DNA of 64,000 bases, taken from assembly GCF_004359215.1 (NCBI RefSeq), contig NC_090613.1, positions 6,392,035-6,456,034 of the forward strand, given 5' to 3'. The notes under the pieces were generated by a model, which did not search any database, had not been told where the DNA came from, and saw nothing but the letters and a program-made list of their open reading frames with translations. The DNA comes from Bremia lactucae (lineage: Eukaryota; Oomycota; Peronosporomycetes; Peronosporales; Peronosporaceae). Both the position numbers and the translations under genes were made by a program. Positions 1 to 10,743 of this stretch are shown here, piece after piece. Within the stretch, counting starts at the first letter, position 1. Each line of letters starts with the position of its first letter.

Positions 1-1012
1 AGTGGTCAATAGAACTACGCCTTATGACCGACCTCTTGGCGGTATCATTGGCGAGTTTGATGCTAAAAGCGTGAGCGAGGCTCAACGCTTTGTGAATGAG
101 CGATTAGCCATCACACGTAAAGTCCGCGACGCAATGGCAAGCGCACAGGACAAGCAAAAAGAATATGCGGACCGAAATGGTCGCGAAAATAATGAGTGGG
201 TGAGAAAGTACTATTAGGTACTGCTACCCTACCTAAAAATGCAATTTCTGTACTACTTGGAGGTACTACGAAGTTGTTACCGCGTTGAATTGGGCCCTTT
301 ACGGTGGTAGAAGAGGTTGGAGACCTAAATTATAGGCTCACCCTTCCCCCGTATATGAAGACGCACCCCGTATTTTACGTGAGTCGTCTAAATCGGAATG
401 TTGACCCAAATGAGGTCACATATCCCCATCTTGCTAAGGAGACCAATGGTGACGCCGACTGTGAGTCGAGCGTCGTATGGGTGAGGGGGACGGTGAAGGC
501 GAAAGCTATTGGACCAATTCCTCTCTCCACGAACAGTACTTGGAGAGCGAGGGACATCACGCAATTAACGCGGATCCCTCAGCATTATCCTCTCAAATAG
601 GTCCAAGCAAGTTTTCAGGCGTTCATAACCCTGACGAGCCTTCGCTCGGACATCAACGAGATCCGAGGTCAGTCACGAGACTTGACCCTTGAGATCCGCA
701 ATACGTCGTTCAGCAGCGCTTAACGCATGCAACTAAACGGACGAAGGTAAGGCAGCCGCGAGTAGGTGGGCGAGATCGCCACTCCTACCGAGCGCTGCCT
801 GCACTGATGGATGCGGGTGGGAATCAGCGCTTCCTTGTTGGAAGGTTGCTTGCTCACTGATCGGTGAGGCAAAGATATCAGATCCTCGTCCAATGGAAAG
901 GTTACCCGAAGACTTTTGACTTTTGGGAACCGATCGATACCCTACGTATTGATGTGCCCGGCTTGGTTGCTGCCTATGAAAAGGAGCACCAGCTGAGGCC
1001 ACTTCGCTAGTC
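1..1012 (+). pseudogene. Family A copy 1: Ty3/gypsy integrase C-terminus and chromodomain
   Basis: This is the 3' end of a gypsy-type pol polyprotein entering from the left window edge. Positions 2-217 encode the region after the integrase core (starts NRTTPYDRPLG), the same peptide that ends the integrase ORF of copy A2 near 53474. After a frameshifted stretch, 304-600 encodes the integrase C-terminal fold (GDLNYRLTLPPYMKTHPVF). A chromodomain follows at about 820-1010, with the hallmark VQWKGYPKTFDFWEP and a tail ending LRPLR. Stops and shifts (for example TAG at 215 and TGA at 858) make this a pseudogene. In Ty3/gypsy elements this domain directs integration to marked chromatin; that role is family knowledge, not shown here. 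Confidence 0.85.
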
Positions 1013-1935
1013 TCAAATGGACTAGCAGAAGCAGCGTAGTGAGAAGAAACTGGGGGTATAGTACCACCCATGATTTTTTTTCACACGCAAACGGGCGAAA
1101 TTAATTCGCTGCGACCGCTATTTCATCGCATCGGAATGCGGATGAATGCGGCGCAGGAATTCCGCCTCGTATTGGTCGGGCGTTTCATTTGAACGCAACA
1201 CGACCGGGATCGGGAAAATACGCCCAAGCGATTTTCCCTGAGCCCTCCATGATTGAAAGACGCCATAATAATTATGTGCGTCTACAAGAGCGCGCTCTAG
1301 GAGCGACGCTCTTGACCCGTCTAAACAAGGCCATTTAGATGGAGGGGGCATCTTTGGAATGCCACCCGTCACATAGCCACGTTCTAAACGACTGGCTTGT
1401 GACACCGACTGAGCACATTCACGTGTCGTCGGCGGAGCTTTAAGCTCCGAATCCTCAATGTCAGAACCATTATGAATTATGGTCTGAGCATAAGGCGTTG
1501 TGGTTATACCCAACGAGAAAGCGGCTGCGCCTTTATGGGCAGCGCACTCATTACCTGTCGCTGCGCTTTCCAGTGCAGACGACGGGGCAGCATTCGTAAA
1601 TGATGCTGTCTCCATGTTGTGAGCCATGAGAGAAGTTTTGATGGGAATTAATGACGCATCATCATTCCTCATGAGCTCGTTGTCCGCATCACTACTATGA
1701 GGTGACGGCAACGGTGTCGACTCATTGTAGTCGACAATGAGCGACGGATCAACATCCACACTATTAAAGTGGGATGGATCCTATAGCCCTGTTTACGGGA
1801 CAGCAGCTGTGGCTGTCGGCGTTCGACTAAAGCATTTGACGCGGCCGGCGAATTGACGCGGCGCGTGCGCTTAGTGTGAGGTTCAGGAGGCGTCGTCGCA
1901 GACGACCCACCAACGTGGCCCCTTTTAGGTGGCAT
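733..1935 (-). CDS. Antisense ORF of family A, copy 1 (frameshifted)
   Basis: A minus-strand reading frame faces the pol gene and lies between its 3' end and the LTR. It starts at MPPKRGHVGGSS (ATG at 1935), has a basic patch (KRTRR) that could be a nuclear signal, then a Ser/Asp/Thr-rich stretch (DPSLIVDYNESTP...) and a better conserved block LLERALVDAHNYYGVFQ...EAEFLRRIHPHSDAMK ending at 1118. A frameshift lies near 1750. In the adjacent frame the antisense reading continues from 1071 to 733 through the sense chromodomain. The same protein is encoded in the same relative position by copies A2 (51632-53031, plus) and A3 (minus). I do not recognise a database family. It is not gag, because it is antisense and distal to pol. 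Confidence 0.6.
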
Positions 1936-2053
1936 CTTTGGCGCCGTGTATGGAAACACGTGCGCTAGCGTGACTGAGTGAACTAGCGGCACGTAAAGCT
2001 ACTCGCAGTTCCTCTCTCCTCTTGGACAAATTTAAAAATGTAAATTCGTTCTT

Positions 2054-2066
2054 GAAGGGGGGATGG
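2054..2066 (+). other. Polypurine tract of family A
   Basis: A purine run, GAAGGGGGGATGG, sits immediately before the LTR start TGTAACGGGC. This is the expected plus-strand priming site upstream of a 3' LTR, and it fixes the element as plus-oriented. Confidence 0.7.
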
Positions 2067-2622
2067 TGTAACGGGCTAAAGTTGTCCTAATGTCACACAG
2101 TCCCCGTTAAGTACACTTGGTGTACTTAAGGGGATGATCAATATTTAATAATAGTAACTAGATCGAGCACTCGGGTGTGGTGCACATTTTGTGACCAACC
2201 CTTGTGTATGAGATGCACATGTTGGTGCCTTCACATTAGGAGGGATGACGCCCCGCGTCATCCGTGATGGCGGCTAGCGTCATCCGTTACGCGAGGTATC
2301 TAGAAAGATACGCTCGCAATATATATTAAGTGTAATCTATAGAGATGACATTTTAACTGGAAAATAAAGGTATTTATGTTTAATTTTATTAAATATAAAT
2401 CAGTCTGAAAACTACTCCTACTTGGTAAGTGCGCACGAAGAGCCGGATTACCGCTCCTGTGACGTCACTTAACCAGAGTACTTATTGTGTTGGGTGAGGC
2501 CGCTAACGCGCCCACCCTAACTACCTCACTGCACGCAAGAGAAGCAGGTTAAACCGCTTCCTTGCTGTGCTAGGGTGTGTGTCTAAGTAGAGCGTGGCCG
2601 CATTACGACGTGTCCGCCTACA
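2067..2622 (+). repeat. 3' LTR of family A copy 1
   Basis: The segment runs from TGTAACGGGCTAAAG to GTCCGCCTACA (TG...CA). It is the reverse complement of near-identical segments at 32942-33475 and 50966-51498. Shared landmarks are the CCCCGTTAAGTACACTTGG block and the CCGTTACGCGAGGTATCTAG block. Length is 556 bp. Confidence 0.85.
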
Positions 2623-2746
2623 CCAACACCAATCACCACAGATCACATTGTTTTCTGCTGTGACGTCATTGTTGCTAAGAAATCTCTCGTTTAATTAAGC
2701 AAAATAGATGCGATATCGTAGCTTTCTGTTCTAAGCACAGAGTCTG

Positions 2747-2995
2747 TGTCAGGACCAGTCAGCTGCTGAGCCCTTAAACTCTCATATTGATTATTCTTTT
2801 AAAACCATTCATTTTCTTAAATTCAATTTTACATATGCGCCATAATAAAAACAAGTAAAAAGGTTTGTACAATTAGGAGAGATGATACTTAGTAAGAATT
2901 AGATTTAGGATAGGCAATACCTTAAGGAGTATACCAAAAGTATCGATTAGTAAAACTAATTTTTATATAGTCGTAATTTATTCTCATTCCTGACA
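2747..2995 (+). repeat. 5' LTR of family D
   Basis: It begins TGTCAGGACCAGTCAG and ends ATTCCTGACA, so the tips form the inverted repeat TGTCAGG/CCTGACA. It matches 5967-6216 over its whole length with few differences. Confidence 0.85.
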
Positions 2996-2997
2996 AG

Positions 2998-3013
2998 TGG
3001 TAGCACTTGTTGG
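2998..3013 (+). other. Primer binding site of family D
   Basis: TGGTAGCACTTGTTGG starts 2 bp after the 5' LTR. The TGG start fits pairing with a tRNA ending CCA. The first nine bases recur after the LTRs of families C and E1, so these elements probably use the same or a very similar tRNA. Confidence 0.6.
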
Positions 3014-3375
3014 TCTTTAGCTTGCTTCTCAGCCGTCCGCTCGCTTCTTCGCCTTCGCGCTTCGCTGGACTGCACTGCGTTGGATTGCAAGGTACTGCTT
3101 GTAGCGTGAGAGATTCCGCTCGCAGCCAGTAAAACGTACTGCTTGTAGCGTGGGAATTTCCGCTCGCAGTCAACTGCTCCATTCCTTTGGAAGCGCTGCG
3201 TAGCAGATTTAAGTGTGTGGCTTTCAGTATCCACTGTAAATCTAAGCGTCTGCTTGGCAGATATAGTCGCTTAGTATGTGTGAGGTTGGGTCTGGCTTAC
3301 CTCGGTGAATCAGTTAATCCATCTGGGATAAGGTTTAATCTTTAACGCATTACGCCTAAGGGCTAAAGTAAGTCG

Positions 3376-3672
3376 TTGAGTTCTATGAGCAAGAAGAGAA
3401 AGGCTAATACTCAGATTTCATTCGACTGTAGTAAGGCTTTCCTCTTTGAGTACGGTGAGAAGTCCGCAAAGACTGCAACCGATCTGCTTGCGTCTTTACA
3501 AAAGACCCTGCGCATTGCAAATATCTTAGCAAAGCAACTCACGAAGGAGAAAGCCTGCCTGCCCAAGCAAGGGTCCACCTTATCAGCTCCGCTACACGAT
3601 GTAAACCCCTTTTTTGGAAAAAGCCGAGCGCAATATTTTAAAGGATCTTCGATTAAACTTAAGATAATTTAA
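3376..3672 (+). CDS. Small leader ORF in family D, unknown
   Basis: A 98-codon ORF lies between the PBS and gag. It begins MSSMSKKRKANTQISFDCSK and is Lys/Leu-rich with a helical stretch (TATDLLASLQKTLRIANILAKQL). I recognise no family. It could be a displaced gag N-terminus, a leader peptide, or chance. The rest of 3000-3375 shows a short local direct repeat (GTACTGCTTGTAGCGTG twice near 3090-3155) but no other gene. Confidence 0.3.
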   Translation: MSSMSKKRKANTQISFDCSKAFLFEYGEKSAKTATDLLASLQKTLRIANILAKQLTKEKACLPKQGSTLSAPLHDVNPFFGKSRAQYFKGSSIKLKII

Positions 3673-3716
3673 TAAACTAAGTCTTATATAAGTTCCGAAC
3701 ACATCCTTTTTCCATT

Positions 3717-4600
3717 ATGGGCCAACCCTCAAACGCCGAGCTAATGCAGCAAATGATGCATATGCTACAGCAACAATAAGAATTAGTCAAATCATTGGCT
3801 AATTCGCAAAAGGAAGGTGGGCTTAAGGTGGACGGGCTAAGAATAGCGACGTATAGCGGAAGAAGTGAAGAGTCGGTTCGACATTTTTACGCGCAAGTAC
3901 AGCAACATCTTATTGCGCGCGGTACGAAGTGGAAAGTGGACGTAATGGCTCCTCAAGTACTTGCCGTGCTAGGTAGTTCATTGCGAGGACCAGCAGCACA
4001 ATCGGTCTTGCTGCATCAATCAGAAAAAAATTCACTCATTTAACGATTTTTTTGTAGCAGTGGAAAAGGCATTCGTTCCTGCGGATTTACAATAACGTCT
4101 TCGAGACGACCTGCATCGGCTGAGACAAGCCAATTGCAAAGGCTTAATGGACTACATTGCGAAATCTCGACACATTATTTCGCAAGTTGAGGACATGACT
4201 GAATTAGAGCAAATTATCTACTTTCAACGAGGGTTAAAAACAAGAACGCAATACAAAGTTCAATACAGACGGGTATACAAACTGTCGGAGGCTATTACTG
4301 TGACGCTAGACTTTGAACGCGTACGTTCGGTTGGTTATAATCACTACACCACTACAACCCCTCGTCCTGGTCAAATGTGGCCAGAGAATTAAACAATGAG
4401 CCTGAGCCGATGGAAATTGACAATGCTCGGCCATTTCATAGGTCTTTTCGCGTCCATAAACGACGTCCAAATAAACCAAAGCCTGCATACTGCAAAGAAC
4501 TGGGGCACAACGATTCAGCAGAATTACAAGCGCAGAAACCAGCAAAATAGTCGCGGCAGGATATCATCGCGATTGTGCAAAAGTCAACTATTTCGAGAAT
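3717..4600 (+). pseudogene. Family D gag (broken)
   Basis: The frame starts MGQPSNAELMQQMMHMLQQQ and is interrupted by a TAA at about 3778. It continues in frame as SLANSQKEGGLKVDGLRIAT to 4043, then shifts to MDYIAKSRHIISQVEDMTEL (4147-4392) and on to EPEPMEIDNARP. This order of glutamine-rich start, a capsid-like block ending in a helical segment, then a basic tail is typical of gypsy Gag. The tail contains CKELGHN, a remnant of a CCHC zinc knuckle whose remaining cysteine and flanks are degraded. Confidence 0.75.
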
Positions 4601-4639
4601 GAGTCAGTCGAAGAAGAAACATCGCGACTGTCTCGAATG

Positions 4640-5080
4640 AAGCTATCACCACGCTAAGTGAAGCTGACTTTGCTTCCTTCACGGGAAAATATTTTATCGT
4701 AAAAAAGGGTCATCTTGACGATCGTGCTGTTAATATAATGCTCGATTCTGGCGCCACATGCAATGTGGTGAAGCCGGGGTTGCTGCAACGCGTCCGTCTG
4801 AAGTGGCAAATCAAGTCACTCGTTCCGACGGTACTAATACCACCAAAAAGAAGGTGAAGAAAGGAGTCGCAAAAATCTCCTTTGATGGTAATTAATTTTC
4901 TGACGTTCCGGTCATTGAGTGGCCAATGAGCAATTCCCATGATGTAATTCTGGGTAAGTCTTGGTTTACTGCGCACGAGTCAATGATAAACTGGCGATCT
5001 CATCAAGTTTCGTTCAAAAGAGGTGACATACCACAGGATGAGGTTTTTGAACCGGTCATTATTTCCTCTGTCGACTTTTG
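4640..5080 (+). pseudogene. Family D retropepsin-like protease
   Basis: The active-site motif DSGATCNVV is near 4744-4770 and is followed by the flap/core region NSHDVILGKSWFTAHE near 4935-4980, as in aspartic proteases of gypsy elements. Stops and a shift near 4855 and 4895 interrupt it. In the intact state it would cleave the Gag-Pol polyprotein inside the particle. Confidence 0.75.
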
Positions 5081-5214
5081 AAGAAAATCGAAGACATCAC
5101 AATACGAAGAAGTCTATCGTGTCAAAATATATCAAGAATTGGAATCTAGAAAGCCTCAGAAAAAACGGTTAAAGGCTGAGGCTCTGCAAGTTGCCACCCT
5201 AATGACAGCGTCGT

Positions 5215-5997
5215 ATGTTGAGTTGTCACCAGTATGCACACGCTACACTGGTTAGTGCATCCACTTTATACTCTCCCGTTGAAATCGATACGGGAAGAAA
5301 GGAACGCTCTACATGGCAAAAAGCACCGGGCTGGACTATCCAACCAAAGGAGATTGACGTATACGCAAAAGAATTAATCGAAGAACGAACAAAGATCATC
5401 GATCAGGCTCGCAGAAATCTTTTAAAAGCATAAGCTTTGCAAAAGCAATATTACGATTAAAAGCGCCGAATAAATCAAGTTAGATTCAAGATTGGAGATA
5501 TTGTTATGCTTGATACTCGCATAATATTGTTTAAACACGCTGCGAAAGATGTGGGGACACCAATAGCTAAGCTTGCGGCAAGAAAGGTGGTACCATTCGA
5601 AATTATCAAAATGATAAATCCTAATGTGGCAAGGCTTAAGTTACCACAAAGTATGAACACGATTAATTCAACCTTTAATGTCGATGCTCTATCAAAGTAT
5701 GAACCGTTACCGGAAAAATTTCGAAGTCGTCTGACAACAAAAGCATCAAAATTCTTGGATAATGGCACAGCGGCTCGTTTTCAAGTTATTGAACGTCTCT
5801 TGAAGAAAAGCCAATTCAATCGTCAACCATACTGGCTCGTACAATGGCATGGTGAAACTAAGGAAGAAGCCAGCTGGAAAAAGAGAAAAGTATTCGCCGC
5901 GTCTTCCGCTGAAAGAATCTTGTCGCCGATTTCAATCAGCGTCAACGTGAGATCAATCGGGGAGGATGTCTGGACCAGTCAACTCGCTGAGCCTTGA
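5215..5997 (+). pseudogene. Family D integrase C-terminus and chromodomain
   Basis: 5215-5433 carries the region after the integrase core (KELIEERTKIIDQARRNLL), then a 163-codon open frame (5506-5997) holds the integrase C-terminal fold (PFEIIKMINPNVARLKLP) and a chromodomain (RFQVIERLLKK...PYWLVQWHGETKEEASW). The protease-to-integrase junction near 5090-5210 has lost RT, RNase H and the DDE core. The last codons run past the LTR start at 5967. Confidence 0.8.
5958..5966 (+). other. Polypurine tract of family D
   Basis: CGGGGAGGA lies directly before the 3' LTR start TGTCTGGACC. It is the plus-strand primer site expected at this place. Confidence 0.65.
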
Positions 5998-6216
5998 CCA
6001 CTCATTTTTATTTACCTTTTTAAAACCATTCATTTTCTTAAATTCAATTTTACATATGCGCCATAATAAAAACAAGTAAAAACGTTTGTGCAATTAGGAG
6101 AGATGATACTTAGTAAGAACTAGATTTAGGATAGGCGATACCTTAAGAAGTATACCAAAAGTACTGGTTAGTAAAACTAATTTTAATTCAGTCGTAATTT
6201 ACCCTCATTCTTGACA
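5967..6216 (+). repeat. 3' LTR of family D
   Basis: It begins TGTCTGGACCAGTCAAC and ends ATTCTTGACA. The interior block beginning AAAACCATTCATTTTCTTAA matches the 5' LTR with only scattered substitutions. Confidence 0.85.
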
Positions 6217-7060
6217 CTCTGATCTGCAAACTTCTATGACCTTCGTCGGTTTTATATCGCATATAAAAAAGAGAATGTTGGCAAAGCTGCCACTTTCATG
6301 TGTTTGACAACAGTCGAGCATCGCGCAGTAGGATATTTGCGTAGACAGCTAGTTGAGTTTGCCTTCACATAGCTTGGAAATGCGAAAGAGCCAGTAAATC
6401 TAGAAGTCGCGTGTGAATGACAATTTTTTGGGTCCTGCGGGAATTGGTGCAAATATTCTAGGAATGTGGGTTTTGTCGCATATTTCGTGTTCTTCTTTGA
6501 TGCCTGTTTTTTCGTTTTCAGTCGTTTGACTTCTGCTCGTGGTGCAACTTGTGATTGACGACAAGTAATCGATCGGTGGTCGCAATAGACGAATGGGAAG
6601 ATAATTGGAAGATCAACCGTTATTATTATATTTTTAATAAATCCGGCTCTCTAAAATCGATATATACAGAGCATATCATTCTTGAGCCTAATAAGCAGGC
6701 CGAGCGATATTTTTTAATTATTGCTTTAAAGCCACTGATCTAGATAAACATAAGTCATTCACATAGCTCATTTTACTTCTTAACGCGTAAGCAAAACCCA
6801 AAGCACATTTTGAACGGCGCATGGAATTCATTATATATTCACAGAGTGGGCGATGAAAAACTATAAATTCCACTTTTGGCACAATTATAAAATAAAAAAT
6901 TCTCCCTTGTCTATTATGCATCGGGCTTTGTCATCAGATGATCATTACCGACATGCGAGAAACGCAATAGCTTGCAGTTGCCGAAGTCGAGTATTGTCAT
7001 CTTGAACACACGATAGCGCTCGAGATTTGCAACTTATAGAGCTGTAAGTAGCAATTTGCA
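6217..7060. other. Unassigned stretch
   Basis: AT-rich sequence between the D element and an integrase fragment. Only ORFs below 70 codons are present, without recognisable domains. It is probably degraded element sequence or host intergenic DNA. Confidence 0.4.
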
Positions 7061-7490
7061 ATGAATATCGATCATGATAAGATAGCGCGATATTTCAAAA
7101 GCTTACGATGTGCCCCGAAGTCGATCACAGCAAAGGTTGTGCTCGTGTCTTTGTCGACACGATATTTCGACTCTATGGATTACTCTGTGAATTGGTTCAG
7201 ATTGAGCTTTTCCGTTTCACGGCGGAGTATTGCAATCCATGTTCAAATGACTTGGAACACGGTTGAAATGTCAGCTACCGATCATTCTGTAAGACATGGT
7301 CAGACAAAAATGCAAATCCTGTTTTCGAAGAAATACTTCGCAGATATGTCTACTCATTTACTAGTTGGAGCGAGTTCTTGCCTATGGCTGAATTTGATAC
7401 TAGCAACTCGGTGCATACCAAGACACAGCTACATAGCTCTTCGTAAATGGCTTATGCCATCTATGTAAATTCACCTTATAGAGTGTGACA
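7061..7490 (+). pseudogene. Integrase core fragment, B/E-type family
   Basis: Across frames the plus strand reads FVDTIFRLYG, RFTAEYCNPCSNDLEHG, FEEILRRYV and FLPMAEFDTSNSVHTKT, which match the end of the integrase core of copies B and E1 (for example HASKTHTPFY, FLPMVEFTIN). It is frameshifted, and the end of the DDE motif is unrecognisable. It ends near 7490 and looks like a displaced piece of a larger element. Confidence 0.6.
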
Positions 7491-7749
7491 CTAGTGCAAG
7501 GGCAGTTGCCAAACCTGTGTGCGTGGCCTCCTAATTTCGCGGCAGCACTAATTAAGTGCTGCTACTAGAAAGCATACACATTAGTAGACGCTCAGGCGTC
7601 TACTGCCGGAAACAAATCGCCCTCAATTTAGATTGGGGACGTCTTTTTTGAGTCGGCGAAAATGTATCACTCGAAGTTATCTGCAAACTCCTCCGGTGCG
7701 CCGGGAGACTAGCCGCGAAACCAGTGCGGTCTGGTGTAACAACTAGCAA

Positions 7750-8255
7750 ATGATCGCGAGTTTGTTAAACTCGAATGAACCTCTTGTTGCGGAGTCATCT
7801 TTTGGTAACTTCGACAATTGTTATGATGCTGAAGCTATGAACATGCATCACCCGGAACGAATTGATCGTAAATATAACTTCGAAAGGATTGTTGGCCTTA
7901 AATCTATATACGCCGAAGGGAGAGGGGCCGCAATACTTTGCGTCTGAATCCCAAAATGAAACATGGGTTGCCCGCTAAGGGCAATCATCCGAAATAACCA
8001 ACTAACATACACAATTCCGCTGTTTGACTCTTTCAGGCTTCACAGCTCTGGTGAGGACGAAGCGAATTCTTCATCGGCGCCTTTTCGGCATCGATGTTAC
8101 ACTAACAAGCGTTGAAAGGATTAACATTTCTGGTTCTAAACTTGGGATATTTTGTACAAAGTTACGAAGCGTCGGCCGTGAGGCATTGCTAGACAATCTG
8201 GTTACGGTGCGTGACAGGTTTGAGAAGATATCTGTAGTTGGTGCACACTAATAGA
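7750..8255 (+). CDS. Antisense ORF of a B-like element (family G fragment)
   Basis: Two open stretches (7750-7947 and 8024-8251) lie downstream of, and opposite to, the minus-strand integrase fragment at 8640-9480. The second contains ALVRTKRILHRRLFGIDVT and REALLDNLVTVRDRFEKIS. It aligns by eye with the antisense ORF middle domain of B (REAWLQRLKAI at about 11567) and of E2 (DVWLGKLDAFRERFEKRAV). Position, strand and sequence all agree with the antisense gene of the related families. Homology is moderate and the frame is broken. Confidence 0.45.
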
Positions 8256-8639
8256 TGCATCTTTTATCGAAAGAGGAAGATTTCTTTTGCCTCTCTTTGG
8301 GAAACTTATGCTCTGCTGTGTAACGGTGCAGTTCTAGCCCCTAGGATGGCATTTTCCATTTTCTGACTCAAAGAATAGCGCGCATTTTTTACGAGATGTG
8401 TGAAGAGGTTGTAATTAACAATTCCTTTACGAAAGCACAGAGCGCTTTTTACTCGAGAACTAAATGATAAGTCTCGTCGTACTGATCGACGAGACCTGGA
8501 ACGTAGAATTAAGGTTCTGAGCTATCATGAGAAGATGGTTATATTCTTCATCGAACGAGATAGCTCGTTTGGATCCTTTTCGTCGCGGTTGTTCAAAATC
8601 GCTTCTTATCATTCAATTTCTTCAATGGATTAAGAAGAA

Positions 8640-9490
8640 GGGGTATACTGGGCTCGAGTTACTTGACAGTTCCGACTGTTTGTCGACTTGATCACTGTCG
8701 CGTCCTTCAACACTCCCGGGAAAACGTTGACCATGAATGTGATCATCGTCACAGGTTAACATCGGTTCAACACCGACTTTGTATCGATCGGTCGAAAGCG
8801 CTTCGCAGCTGGTGACAACTCGCTAATGAACGCATCGCGAAGTTCAGTCCTCAATCCGAGATGATAAGTCTCTGGTGGATGCTGTGAAACGTTCTGGTGC
8901 GATTTATTCCCAGAGCCTTGTAGTAGTATTACGTTCGACGATAAGCATTGGATTCGCTCGTTGTTCATGAGGCAGCTAGATCGCGTTTGCATTGCCTTGA
9001 CGGTGCCATAAACGAAATGAGCCAATGTACTTGAGCAGTTATATATCAATGCCCACATTCGTCACAACATGTTCTGGTAGGATTACCGTAACCGTAGACA
9101 GTAGATTTAGGTCGTTGGCGATAAAAAAAGCTTGTTCGTCCATTTCGGTTAGCGTTTCGTTTCTGATGGTCCATCGCATCGGCAATGGAATACTGCACAA
9201 AGCGGACGACTTACTCTCGCGCCGGCAGGAACTTATTCGCTGACTCGGTTTGTTTTTGTTTTAGTGTGTCCGTGCGCACTACTGAGATATTATTCTCGTG
9301 TTCAGTGAGAGCGTCATTGCCATCATGGGAACTACCATTATCGATGCTGGTGTGATGAGCAAGAGCCAAACCGATATTTGCTCGAGCGAGCTCTTCTCAT
9401 GCGAAAAGGTTGGAATTGAAACAAACCAACGAGTGCTCTCTTCAGAGATATTAGAAATTATACTCCAAAAATGTCACCATAGTGACGGTT
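8640..9490 (-). pseudogene. Integrase C-terminus and chromodomain remnant (family G fragment)
   Basis: Read on the minus strand, 9160-8900 gives FFIANDLNLLSTVTVILPEH, HVVTNVGIDI and LLKYIGSFRLWHRQGNAN. These match the integrase C-terminal fold of B (TVNLPKREVTNLV, FTGPFRVLHCRGNAYTLE). Near 8700-8640 a faint chromodomain remnant (HGQRF...) is visible. Many stops are present. Confidence 0.5.
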
Positions 9491-9507
9491 AATTAAGTGT
9501 GGGTGGA

Positions 9508-10160
9508 TGTAACGAAATGTTCCGTTACATAAATGTTATTCCTATACGAGTAATCATAAAGGAGAATGAGATTATTAGTATTTAACGTTTTTACCCAAAT
9601 TTTAATTAATCCATACGTGGTAATATTATAGCAGCAATGCGACAGTCATTTTCACTGAATTATTCTAAGCCAGTATAAATCCTGCCATTCGCAGCTAGAC
9701 GCTCGGTTGGCGGCGAGCAATGAGTGGTTATACATAGTAACATTAATATCAAGTCAGTTAAAGAGCTTGCAATTCGTAGGAACTTGCTTTTATAATTCAA
9801 TTTTACTTTTACCAATATTAATCTTTTTATAATTGACCCTTAGTCGCTAAGAATTCATAGCGACCTAAAACATTTCATTGCACGTTCTGTACGTGAAGTA
9901 ATCGGAGGCGCCTTGCCTCAATCGTAATCAGTTGTACTAAAGCAATACTAGTGAAAATTGCCTCGTTACGATTTTGGTGTGAATGCTGATTCAGATCATT
10001 TGCAAAAGACGAGCGCTTTCTGCAGGAAATCTTGATCCCCGCGGATTTTGGAACAGCAAATACCTGTTTAGTACTTTTATAAACCACACCGAACAAAGCT
10101 ATACATCAAATGCTACAAAAGTCGCCTGGTATGGATGTAAGACCCATGCAGCTTGTTACA
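9508..10160 (+). repeat. Putative LTR start (type E)
   Basis: TGTAACGAAATGTTCCGTTACATAA begins at 9508, after the purine-rich GTGGGTGGA. The same tip design occurs at 32452. A possible end TTGTTACA is at 10153-10160, but this is uncertain because no second full-length copy is available. No coding capacity is recognised between 9508 and 10330. Confidence 0.35.
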
Positions 10161-10329
10161 ATAGAACAACGTATTTTTTATTCAATGGGTTACGCAGCCT
10201 TAAACAAAATTTAGAATTTAAAATTTACAAATACAGCAATACCAATGTAGTTATGGTGATGAAGCTAATTATTGCGAATTTGTTATCATCGAATTTTAAA
10301 TTGATTTGAATACTTTTTCTAATAATAAT

Positions 10330-10666
10330 TATAACGGTGCACTGCCGACTTGTACTGCTTCAGTGCAAGTGGTGCCTCACGTACACTAACTAGTACGTGC
10401 AGAGGAAGACTCTCATCCAAACACTTGCTTTAAAGAGGATTTAAAGTAAGCTGTATTGATGTAATTAAGATTTTCTGTTTTCTATCTATTTATACTAACG
10501 ACTGGACCGCGGAGAAAGTAGATACAATGGTCTATATTTACCAATTGATAAGCTTTCCGAATGTTACTATGTAAAGTAATATTCTTCAAATGTTATCTTC
10601 CTTAAAGATAATATTTTAATTAAGAACCTTAAGGTTTAATTTCATGTAACGATACATCCCGTTACA
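10330..10666 (-). repeat. 3' LTR of the minus-strand B element
   Basis: Read on the minus strand it starts TGTAACGGGATGTATCGTTAC, matching the LTR at 50436 (plus) and the one ending at 56192 (minus). It ends near TATAACGG at 10330. It is about 100 bp shorter than the other B LTRs. A purine tract (AGGGAGGGGTGG on the minus strand, 10667-10678) precedes it. Confidence 0.75.
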
Positions 10667-10743
10667 CCACCCCTCCCTAAAACGACAATCACTCTGATTG
10701 TCATTATATAAGGTGGTCACTATAAGACCACATAATTAAAAAC

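Larger units (their letters stand above)
2747..6216 (+). mobile_element. Family D: complete, internally deleted Ty3/gypsy element
   Basis: Two 249-250 bp LTRs (2747-2995 and 5967-6216) bracket a body of only about 2.97 kb. The flanks GTCTG (2742-2746) and CTCTG (6217-6221) share the 4 bp TCTG, consistent with a target-site duplication. The order is PBS, gag, protease, then directly the integrase C-terminus and chromodomain. Reverse transcriptase, RNase H and the integrase catalytic core are absent. It would depend on proteins supplied by another element. Unlike families A, B and C, its chromodomain ORF runs into the 3' LTR, so there is no room for an antisense gene. Confidence 0.85.
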
